A stretch of DNA of 5,267 nt from Syntrophomonadaceae bacterium (GTDB taxonomy: Bacteria; Bacillota; Dethiobacteria; PWVN01). Positions 1 through 5,267 of this stretch are shown here, piece by piece. The position numbers and the translations under genes were made by a program. Position 1 is the stretch's first letter, and each line of letters starts with the position of its first letter. The stretch is from positions 1-5,267 of the forward strand of contig SLHK01000183.1 in NCBI GenBank assembly GCA_007136165.1, given 5' to 3'. The notes under the pieces are model-generated. The model was not told the origin of the DNA. It searched no databases and saw only the letters and a list, made by a program, of their open reading frames with translations.

Positions 1-958
1 ACTCCATGCGGTGCTCCACCCCGGCAAAGGAGGAAAGGGTTTTTGCCATGACCCCAGGGGCAACCCCCCTGCAGTGGGCCGCCGCCACCGCCGCCAGGGA
101 ATTTTCCAGATTGTGCCGGCCCGGTAAGGCCAGGTCATCCACGGGGAGGACAGTTTGACAGCGGCCCCCGGCAGCAATAACGATCTTCCCCCCCTCCACA
201 AAAACCCCCTCTCCCAGGGATTTCCGGGAACTGAAGGGGACTACCCGCGCCCTGATACCGCCTTCCAGGGCCTTGAGGGCGGGGTCATCCAGGTTCAGGA
301 CGGCATAATCCTCTTCCCTTTGGTTTAGAAAAATGTTGGCCTTGGCCTGTAAATAGGCCTCAAAGGTGCCGTGATGGTCCAGGTGGTCGGCACTTATATT
401 GAGAAAAACGCTGATATGGGGCCGAAAGTCCCGTATGTATTCCAGCTGAAAACTGCTGAGCTCCGTAACCAGCAGGTCTCCCGGACGGCATTTCGCCACC
501 AGGTCCAGCAGGGGGGTGCCGATATTTCCTCCCACATGGACCCTTTCTCCCGCCCTTTTGAGGATCTCCCCCAGGAGAGTGGTGGTGGTGGTCTTGCCGT
601 TGGTCCCGGTTATCCCGATGATGGGGGCTTTAATAAAGGCATATGCCACTTCTATTTCTGAAAGAACCGGGATTTTTCGCTTCCGGGCTTCCACCAGGGG
701 CGGAATATGGGGGGGAACCCCCGGGCTTTTCACCACCAGGTCCACCTCCGGGTTCAGCAGGTCCGGCGTCTGGGGCCGGCCCAGGGCCAGGGTGACATTT
801 TCCCTGGCTTCCAGGTCCTTCAGGGGTGGCGGGAGGGCTCCCGGCCCTTTGGCATCGCTGGCGGTAACCCGGGCCCCCCGGTCCGCCAGAAAGGCGGCGG
901 CGGCCATGCCGCTTTTGCCCAGGCCCAGGACGAGAATATTTTTTCCTTCCACATTCAT
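1..958 (-). CDS. murD: UDP-N-acetylmuramoyl-L-alanine--D-glutamate ligase MurD (partial, C-terminus beyond left edge)
   Basis: Cytoplasmic ATP-dependent ligase that adds D-glutamate to UDP-MurNAc-L-Ala, the second peptide-building step of peptidoglycan synthesis. I translated 319 residues by hand; the family is usually about 450, so most of the C-terminal glutamate-binding domain lies outside the window. The N-terminal Rossmann-like UDP-binding domain opens with ILVLGLGKSG at residues 8-17. The central ATPase domain has the P-loop TGTNGKTTTTT at 117-127 (Lys122), NIGTPLL at 145-151, ELSSFQLE at 166-173, ADHLDHHG at 190-197, and AKANIF at 205-210, whose Lys206 matches the carbamylated lysine of MurD. 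LPGRHNLEN at 278-286 follows, and the frame exits the window in EHRME, the conserved entry to the last domain. The ATG at 958 is chosen because the Rossmann strand follows at once and AGGAAGG lies 9 or more bases upstream. The start is 18 bases after the mraY stop, which implies co-transcription. No frameshift is seen. Confidence 0.96.
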   Translation of the reverse strand, partial: MNVEGKNILVLGLGKSGMAAAAFLADRGARVTASDAKGPGALPPPLKDLEARENVTLALGRPQTPDLLNPEVDLVVKSPGVPPHIPPLVEARKRKIPVLSEIEVAYAFIKAPIIGITGTNGKTTTTTLLGEILKRAGERVHVGGNIGTPLLDLVAKCRPGDLLVTELSSFQLEYIRDFRPHISVFLNISADHLDHHGTFEAYLQAKANIFLNQREEDYAVLNLDDPALKALEGGIRARVVPFSSRKSLGEGVFVEGGKIVIAAGGRCQTVLPVDDLALPGRHNLENSLAAVAAAHCRGVAPGVMAKTLSSFAGVEHRME

Positions 959-967
959 CAGGCCCCA

Positions 968-978
968 CCCCCCTTCCT
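968..978 (-). promoter_or_regulatory. ribosome binding site of murD, overlapping the mraY stop
   Basis: The minus strand reads AGGAAGGGGGG, ending 9 bases before the murD ATG at 958. The AG at its start belongs to the TAG stop codon of mraY. Ribosomes ending mraY would therefore sit directly on the murD initiation site, which fits translational coupling. The coupling itself is inferred. Confidence 0.6.
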
Positions 979-1951
979 AAATCCAGATGTTAAAGGTCCC
1001 CAGGTCCACCAGGGCAAGTAAAGCAAAAATGAAAGCGACAGCCCAAAACCCCATGACCACCTGCCATTCGGACCAGCCTCCCAGTTCAAAGTGATGATGC
1101 AGGGGGCTCATGCGGAAGAGGCGCTTCCCCGTGGTTTGAAATATAAGAACCTGAATGATGACGGAAAGGGTCTCCAGGACAAATACTCCCCCGATAACAA
1201 TCAGGTAAAACTCCGTTTTGGTAAGAATGGCCAGGGCCGCCAGGCCGGCCCCCAGGGACAGGGAACCCACATCCCCCATGAAAATCCGGGCAGGGTGAAG
1301 GTTAAAGATGAGAAACCCGAAGGTGCTGCCGGTGAGGACGGCGCAGAAAAAAGCCAGTTCCGGCATGCCCCGCCACAGGGCGATGAAAAGGTAGGCCACC
1401 AGAGACAGGATGGCCGTTCCCGCTGCCAGGCCGTCTATGCCGTCCGTCAGGTTAACGCCGTGGGAAGTGCCCATAATGATGATAAAGACCAGAAAGTAAT
1501 ACAAGAGCCCCAGGTCAAAGTCCCCCTTCACAAAGGGTATCTCCACGACGGTGCTGTGCCCTGTCCACAAGAGGAACAGGGAAAAAAAGGAGATTAAGAC
1601 CAGCTGTCCCAGGAGCTTGCTCCGGGCTTTGAGGCCCAGGGAGCGCCGCCGGTAAACCTTGAGAAAATCGTCCAGAAAGCCGATGATGCCGTGGCCCAGG
1701 ACCAGCAAAAACATGGCGGTATAAGGGGCTGAAAGGGGCCGGAAAAAGATGCTCATGGCCAGAAGGGAGGCAAGGAATATCAGCCCCCCCATGGTGGGGG
1801 TGCCTGCCTTTTTCAAATGCCTTCTGGGACCGTCCTCCCTGATCCTCTGCCCGTAATTAAGCTTTTTCAGCCGGCGGATAAAGAGGGGGGCCAAAATAAG
1901 GCTCAAGGCAAAGGCCAGGGCCATGGCCCTGTAAATCTCGTACCTGGTCAT
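977..1951 (-). CDS. mraY: phospho-N-acetylmuramoyl-pentapeptide-transferase MraY
   Basis: Integral membrane enzyme that moves phospho-MurNAc-pentapeptide from UDP to undecaprenyl phosphate, forming lipid I and releasing UMP. The 324 residues match the length of Firmicute MraY. Hydrophobic stretches are consistent with the ten membrane helices of the family, for example about 8-28, 52-70, 77-93, 115-130, 147-165, 178-193, 198-216, 231-244, 248-270 and 299-317. Family motifs are KKAGTPTMGG at 47-56, the metal and catalytic pair DD at 94-95 in GFLDDFLK, NLTDGIDGLA at 167-176, NLHPARIFMGDVGSL at 217-231 with the catalytic Asp227, and the PLHHHFEL loop at 283-290. All key acidic and histidine residues are present. 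The ATG shares its A, T and G with the murF stop (ATGA), and GGGAGGA sits 9 bases upstream inside the murF end. The product is likely made in step with MurF. No sign of damage or transfer. Confidence 0.98.
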   Translation of the reverse strand: MTRYEIYRAMALAFALSLILAPLFIRRLKKLNYGQRIREDGPRRHLKKAGTPTMGGLIFLASLLAMSIFFRPLSAPYTAMFLLVLGHGIIGFLDDFLKVYRRRSLGLKARSKLLGQLVLISFFSLFLLWTGHSTVVEIPFVKGDFDLGLLYYFLVFIIIMGTSHGVNLTDGIDGLAAGTAILSLVAYLFIALWRGMPELAFFCAVLTGSTFGFLIFNLHPARIFMGDVGSLSLGAGLAALAILTKTEFYLIVIGGVFVLETLSVIIQVLIFQTTGKRLFRMSPLHHHFELGGWSEWQVVMGFWAVAFIFALLALVDLGTFNIWI

Positions 1952-3348
1952 GCCTTCTCATCCTCCCGTGAAAAATCCCCGCCTATGGCCGTGACAATCC
2001 TTTCCATCTGCATGCCCCGGGACCCTTTTACCAGCAAAAAATCTCCCGGGGAAGCAAAATCCCCAAGGGCCGTCAGGGCTTCTTCCCGGTCCAGGCAGGC
2101 CTTGACCCGGCCCATCCCTGCCAGGCGGGCCCCCCGGGCCGTATTTAGGGAAAGGCCCCCCAGGGTAATCAAGTAGTCCAAACCCAGAGCCGCTGCAAAC
2201 CGGCCCACCTCTTCATGGCTGGAAGGGGCCCCTTCTCCCAGTTCAAACATATCCCCCAGGACAGCCCCTTTGGGGCTTTTCCCCGCCGCATCGGCCAGGG
2301 CCTTCAGGGAAGCCCTGACAGAGGTGGGGTTGGCGTTATAAGTATCGTTAATGACCGTCATCCCGGCCCTCTCTTCCAGCTGGAGGCGGCCGGAAGTAAC
2401 CTCCGCCCTCTCCAGGCCCTCTTTTATTTCCGCCGGAGCCAGTCCCAGCAGGTGCCCCACGGCTGCTGCCGCCAGGGCGTTCAAAACGGTGTGGCTTCCC
2501 CACTGGGGAAGGGTTACCCCCAGCATTGCCCCGGGAAGGACCAGGTCAAATTCTGTCCGCCCTCCCAGGGTCCGGAGGTTTTCCCCCCTCACAGGGTATC
2601 CTTCCCGAAATCCGTAATATATAGTTTCCCCGGCAAACCCTTTTCCCATATCCAGAAGGCGGGGGTCCTCGCCGTTTAATACGGCTGTGCCCCCGGAACC
2701 CATCTCATCCAGGAGTTCCCCCTTGGCCTTAACTACCCCCTCCAGGCTGCCCACCATCTCCAAATGGGCCTCACCTATATTGGTGATGACCCCTACGGAA
2801 GGCCCGGCCATCCGGGTCAAAGCGGCGATCTCCCCAAAACCGCTCATACCCATCTCCAGGACGGCGGCTTCATGATTATGCCTCAACCTGAGAAGCATCA
2901 GGGGCAGGCCAATCTCATTGTTCAGGTTTCCCTCGGTTTTTATCAGGTTAAATTTTCCCCCCAGGACGGAAGCAATAAAGTCCTTGGTGGTGGTTTTCCC
3001 GGCGCTTCCCGTCACGGCCACCACGGGCAGGGAAAAGCGCCTCCGGTAATAGGCCGCCGTATCCTGAAGGGCTTTCAAGGGGTCTTCCACCTGGACAACG
3101 GCTCCCCGGCCAGGGGGGGTGAAGTTATTTTTACGGGCAGAAGCCATAAAGGTGCCCACGGCCCCCCCGTTGAAGGCGGCAGGGATGAACTGGTGGCCAT
3201 CGGTATTCTCGCCTTTCAGGGGCACAAAAAAATCTCCCCTCTTCAGGGTCCGGGTATCGATGGAAAAATCCCGGGGACATTCCTCTCCCCTCCCGGCCAA
3301 AAGGCAGCCCGAGGCTGCGGTAACGATTTCCTGGATGCTCAGGTCCAT
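1948..3348 (-). CDS. murF: UDP-N-acetylmuramoyl-tripeptide--D-alanyl-D-alanine ligase MurF
   Basis: Cytoplasmic ATP-dependent ligase that adds the dipeptide D-Ala-D-Ala to UDP-MurNAc-tripeptide, completing the pentapeptide precursor. The 466 residues are a normal full length. The N-terminal UDP-precursor-binding domain has IDTRTLKRGDFFVPLKG at about 30-46 and DGHQFI at 50-55. The central ATPase domain has the P-loop TGSAGKTTTK at 113-122, NLNNEIGLPL at 141-150, EMGMSGFGEI at 165-174, TNIGEAHLE at 189-197 and KAKGEL at 207-212. The C-terminal domain has INDTYNANP at 333-341, LGDMFELG at 364-371 and KGSRGMQME at 441-449. TGSxGKTTTK and NDTYNANP separate it from MurC, MurD and MurE. The ATG at 3348 is 3 bases after the murE stop; that stop is in the same frame, so the protein cannot start further upstream. 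Its TGA stop overlaps the mraY start. Its place between murE and mraY is common in many bacteria but not in Bacillus subtilis. Confidence 0.98.
   Translation of the reverse strand: MDLSIQEIVTAASGCLLAGRGEECPRDFSIDTRTLKRGDFFVPLKGENTDGHQFIPAAFNGGAVGTFMASARKNNFTPPGRGAVVQVEDPLKALQDTAAYYRRRFSLPVVAVTGSAGKTTTKDFIASVLGGKFNLIKTEGNLNNEIGLPLMLLRLRHNHEAAVLEMGMSGFGEIAALTRMAGPSVGVITNIGEAHLEMVGSLEGVVKAKGELLDEMGSGGTAVLNGEDPRLLDMGKGFAGETIYYGFREGYPVRGENLRTLGGRTEFDLVLPGAMLGVTLPQWGSHTVLNALAAAAVGHLLGLAPAEIKEGLERAEVTSGRLQLEERAGMTVINDTYNANPTSVRASLKALADAAGKSPKGAVLGDMFELGEGAPSSHEEVGRFAAALGLDYLITLGGLSLNTARGARLAGMGRVKACLDREEALTALGDFASPGDFLLVKGSRGMQMERIVTAIGGDFSREDEKA
1961..1967 (-). promoter_or_regulatory. ribosome binding site of mraY inside the murF 3' end
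   Basis: The minus strand reads GGGAGGA, 9 bases before the mraY ATG at 1951. It lies within the last codons of murF (Arg-Glu-Asp). With the ATGA stop/start overlap this supports the chosen mraY start and suggests translational coupling of the two genes. Confidence 0.65.
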
Positions 3349-3351
3349 GTC

Positions 3352-4851
3352 TTAATTAAAACTCCTTTCCCCCTGGCAGGTACCGGCCCTTTCCCGCAGA
3401 TAGCGGCGGGCCACTTCCCGGTCATCAAAATCCATGGTCCTGTCGCTGAAGACCTGGTAGGTTTCGTGCCCCTTGCCGGCAATGACCACCATATCCCCCT
3501 CTCGTGCCCTGTGGATGGCGGCCTTGATGGCCTCCTCCCGGTCTAAAAGGACGGTATATTCCCCCGGGGCGTGCTGCTGGATACCCGTCATGATATCCTG
3601 AAGTATCTGCTTTTCAGGCTCTCCCCGGGGGTTGTCGTTGGTAATTATGGCAAAATCGCTGTATTTCAGGGCTATCGCCCCCATCAGGGGGCGCTTGCTC
3701 CGGTCCCGCTCGCCCCCGCAGCCAAAAACGGTGATGAGCCTCCCGGGGCAAAATTGACGAACCGTGGACAGGACGTTCTCCAGTCCGTCGGGGGTGTGGG
3801 CATAATCCACCAGGACGGTGAAGTTTTGACCCGCTTCAACCTTCTCCAGGCGCCCGGGGATCCCTGCAACTTTTTCCAGTACTTCTTCTATCAAGGCCGG
3901 GGAAATCCCTTCTTTCAGGGCCACGGTTACGGCGGCCAGGGCATTGTAGATGCTGAAAAGCCCTGTTATCTTCAGCCGTACATCCAGGGTGCCCCAGGGC
4001 GTCAGGGCTTTAAAGGACACTCCCTCGGGCCGGATTGAGATATCCGCCGCCCGCACCCGGGCCCTCTCTTTGACACCGTAGGTGATGGCCTCTGCCGCGG
4101 TGATTTTCTGCAGGTAAGAGGCCTGGGGGTCATCCAGGTTGATGACGGCATAATTCCCGCATTTCTTCGGCAAGTTGCGGAAGAGGCGGGCTTTGGCCGC
4201 CCGGTATGCGGAAAAGTCCTCATGAAAATCCAGGTGGTCCTCGGTGATATTGGTAAGAACCGCCACGTTGAACTCACACTGATCCACCCGGTCCAGGGCC
4301 AGGGCATGGGAGGAAACTTCCATGGTGCAGTGGCCCATACCCTCCGCCGCCATTTCACTTAAGAGGCGGTGGACCGCCGGGGCTTCCGGGGTGGTGGCCT
4401 CCACGGGCCGCTGCTGACGGCCCAGGTAATAGCCTATGGTCCCGATGAGGCCCGTGCCTTTTGGGAAGCCGGCGGCCAGGAGGCGGTTTATTAGATGGGT
4501 GGTGGTGGTCTTGCCGTTGGTGCCCGTAACGCCGATGAGGCGCAGGTTCCGGGAAGGATAACCGTAATACCTGGCCGCCAGTTTTGACAGGACCCGCCGG
4601 GGGCTGGCCGCCTTTATCACCGTCCTGCCGGCATAATCACCGGCGGTTTCCGAAACCACCAGGGCGGCGGCGCCCCTTTCCAGGGCTTCCTCAATAAATT
4701 GATGGCCGTCGGTCCGGGTCCCTGACAGGCAGACAAAAAGGTCCCCCTCCCGGACTGTTCTGGAATCATGGGAAAGGCCTCTGATGTCTATGGCTAGAGG
4801 CCCCTCTGTTCGTACCTGGGGAACACCCTGCAGGAGTCCTTTTAAAAGCAT
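3352..4851 (-). CDS. murE: UDP-N-acetylmuramoyl-L-alanyl-D-glutamate--2,6-diaminopimelate ligase MurE
   Basis: Cytoplasmic ATP-dependent ligase that adds the third residue of the stem peptide to UDP-MurNAc-L-Ala-D-Glu. The 499 residues are a typical length. The N-terminal domain has LSHDSRTVREGDLFVCLSG at 26-44 and DGHQFI at 48-53. The ATPase domain has the P-loop TGTNGKTTTTH at 109-119 (Lys114), TTPE at 153-156, MEVSSHAL at 177-184, ITEDHLDFH at 202-210 and AKARLF at 219-224, whose Lys220 matches the carbamylated lysine of the family. The C-terminal domain has DYAHTPDGLENVL at 349-361, FGCGGERDRSKRP at 376-388, DNPR at 406-409 and GKGHETYQ at 459-466. DNPR is the signature of meso-diaminopimelate-specific MurE; lysine-adding enzymes differ there, so the wall is predicted to be the diaminopimelate type. 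An in-frame TAA lies 6 bases before the ATG, and GGGGGAGGG sits 6 bases upstream, fixing the start. It begins the tight murE-murF-mraY-murD series. Confidence 0.98.
   Translation of the reverse strand: MLLKGLLQGVPQVRTEGPLAIDIRGLSHDSRTVREGDLFVCLSGTRTDGHQFIEEALERGAAALVVSETAGDYAGRTVIKAASPRRVLSKLAARYYGYPSRNLRLIGVTGTNGKTTTTHLINRLLAAGFPKGTGLIGTIGYYLGRQQRPVEATTPEAPAVHRLLSEMAAEGMGHCTMEVSSHALALDRVDQCEFNVAVLTNITEDHLDFHEDFSAYRAAKARLFRNLPKKCGNYAVINLDDPQASYLQKITAAEAITYGVKERARVRAADISIRPEGVSFKALTPWGTLDVRLKITGLFSIYNALAAVTVALKEGISPALIEEVLEKVAGIPGRLEKVEAGQNFTVLVDYAHTPDGLENVLSTVRQFCPGRLITVFGCGGERDRSKRPLMGAIALKYSDFAIITNDNPRGEPEKQILQDIMTGIQQHAPGEYTVLLDREEAIKAAIHRAREGDMVVIAGKGHETYQVFSDRTMDFDDREVARRYLRERAGTCQGERSFN
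3361..3368 (-). promoter_or_regulatory. ribosome binding site of murF with long spacing
   Basis: The minus strand reads AAAGGAGT inside the last codons of murE, 12 bases before the murF ATG at 3348. The AT-rich spacer contains the murE TAA stop. The spacing is longer than the usual 6 to 9 bases. No better purine-rich site lies nearer, so murF initiation may lean on ribosomes finishing murE. That last point is inferred. Confidence 0.55.
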
Positions 4852-4857
4852 TTTTTA

Positions 4858-4866
4858 CCCTCCCCC
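4858..4866 (-). promoter_or_regulatory. ribosome binding site of murE
   Basis: The minus strand reads GGGGGAGGG, followed by a 6-base TAAAAA spacer and the murE ATG at 4851. The site is strong and well spaced, and it does not depend on an overlapping upstream gene. The TAA of the spacer is in frame with murE, which rules out an upstream start. Confidence 0.75.
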
Positions 4867-4940
4867 ATGGCTGTAAAAGAATAGCAGTCCCCCGCCCTTA
4901 CCAAAAGATTATTATTCTCCGCCATCCCGCCAATTATGTG

Positions 4941-4976
4941 AAGAAAGGACAGGAGCTAAAGGTCAATCTCCTGTCC
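4941..4976 (-). terminator. possible weak intrinsic terminator or attenuator after the penicillin-binding protein gene
   Basis: On the minus strand GGACAGGAG (4976-4968) and CTCCTGTCC (4955-4947) form a perfect 9-base-pair stem around a 12-base loop. They are followed by TTTCTTC (4946-4940), an interrupted U tract. The TGA stop codon of the upstream gene (4965-4963) lies in the loop, so the left arm is still coding sequence. The stem is moderately strong but the U tract is broken, so I expect partial rather than full termination. On the plus strand no U tract follows, so it is not bidirectional. It could instead protect the mRNA 3' end or mark a processing site. Confidence 0.4.
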
Positions 4977-5267
4977 CGAATTCCAGGATAATTTCACTGC
5001 CCAGAGGGACGGATTCCCAGGGCTGGGGCTCCTGGGCCCGGACGGTGCCGGAGCCGTAACTTTTCATGGTCAGGCCCAGCCAGTTTAAAATCTCCGCCGC
5101 CTCCCGCATGCTTCTGCCCTCCAGGTTGGGCACCTGGACCTGGCCGTCCCCCGTCTCGTCGGTATGGACCAGGATTTCCGTGTGCAGGGGGACCAGGGCC
5201 CCGGCCTTGGGCGTCTGCTCCCGGATGGCCCTTCCCTCACCCAGGGGAGTGAGAAGCAGGCCCATCT
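4963..5267 (-). CDS. spoVD: class B penicillin-binding protein with C-terminal PASTA domains, SpoVD/PbpB type (3' end only)
   Basis: Only the last 100 or so codons are in the window; the gene enters from the right edge, so the methionine near 5265 is internal and not a start. The residues seen form the tail of one PASTA domain (about 1-35 of the visible part, with the typical REQTPKAGALVPLHTEILV ending) and a complete second one (about 45-97: VPNLEGRSMREAAEILNWLG, then AQEPQPWESVPLGSEIILEF). PASTA domains sit outside the cell at the C-terminus of some Firmicute transpeptidases. Proteins of this kind are anchored by one N-terminal helix and cross-link peptidoglycan during septation or spore cortex synthesis. 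The catalytic domain is not visible, so the transpeptidase assignment rests on the PASTA tail and on its position just upstream of murE, where spoVD lies in spore formers. Vegetative PbpB is the main alternative. A PASTA serine/threonine kinase is less likely in this context. The TGA stop lies in a terminator-like hairpin. Confidence 0.75.
   Translation of the reverse strand, partial: MGLLLTPLGEGRAIREQTPKAGALVPLHTEILVHTDETGDGQVQVPNLEGRSMREAAEILNWLGLTMKSYGSGTVRAQEPQPWESVPLGSEIILEFGTGD

Noticed and set aside
1..960. Many CCAGG pentamers on the plus strand (about 16 in the first 960 bases, with about one CCTGG)
   Set aside because: It looked like a skewed recombination or methylation motif. On the coding strand nearly all are a CTG leucine codon with C before and G after, so codon use explains them.
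371..1021. Overlapping plus-strand and out-of-frame minus-strand open frames over murD
   Set aside because: The true minus-strand frame gives continuous MurD motifs from 958 to the left edge. The others are shadows rich in Gly, Pro and Arg with no family features.
1091..1597. Plus-strand open frame of 168 codons opposite mraY
   Set aside because: It is highly charged, with His, Gln, Gly and Lys as expected from the reverse of membrane-protein codons, and lies wholly inside mraY.
1784..1800. C-run and G-run inverted repeat around ATGG in mraY
   Set aside because: It encodes the conserved Thr-Met-Gly-Gly motif and the pairing is only 6 bases, with no U tract following. Protein conservation accounts for it.
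2764..3546. Long plus-strand open frame (260 codons) antisense to murF and murE
   Set aside because: It lies opposite two full-length conserved genes, has the low-complexity Gly, Pro, His and Gln-rich content of a GC-rich antisense shadow, and shows no domain or credible start.
4131..4153. Near-repeat of murD sequence around 286-308 within murE
   Set aside because: It encodes the shared motif AVxNLDDP in both ligases. Similarity is expected from paralogy and is not exact.

Overview
The window is a compact stretch of a division and cell wall (dcw) cluster. Every real gene reads on the minus strand, so the transcriptional order runs from the right edge to the left: a PASTA-tailed class B penicillin-binding protein (SpoVD/PbpB type, 3' end only), murE, murF, mraY, and murD (its C-terminal third is cut off by the left edge). 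I see no RNA gene, mobile element, CRISPR array or foreign-looking insertion. It is an ordinary, highly conserved region, and I found no convincing undescribed system.

Organism: the DNA is GC-rich. MurE carries the DNPR signature of meso-diaminopimelate-adding enzymes. The gene just upstream of murE ends in PASTA domains, the layout of spoVD upstream of murE in spore-forming Firmicutes. murF lies between murE and mraY, unlike Bacillus subtilis, where murF lies elsewhere. Together these suggest a GC-rich Firmicute of the Clostridia type (Peptococcaceae or Moorella-like lineages would fit). This is an inference; genus and species cannot be read from the window.

Layout: 4963-5267 is the 3' end of the penicillin-binding protein gene. 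4852-4962 is a 111-base gap, the only real intergenic space. It holds a terminator-like hairpin that also covers the upstream stop codon, a possible weak promoter, and a strong ribosome binding site for murE. murE (3352-4851) and murF (1948-3348) are 3 bases apart and in the same reading frame. murF and mraY (977-1951) overlap by 4 bases (ATGA). mraY and murD (1-958) are separated by 18 bases.

How the genes work together: MurD adds D-glutamate to UDP-MurNAc-L-Ala, MurE adds meso-diaminopimelate, and MurF adds D-Ala-D-Ala, all in the cytoplasm. MraY then transfers the phospho-MurNAc-pentapeptide to undecaprenyl phosphate in the membrane to make lipid I. The penicillin-binding protein acts outside the membrane as a transpeptidase that cross-links the finished strands. 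The tight spacing indicates one polycistronic message at least from murE to murD. The gap before murE is the only plausible internal control point in view.
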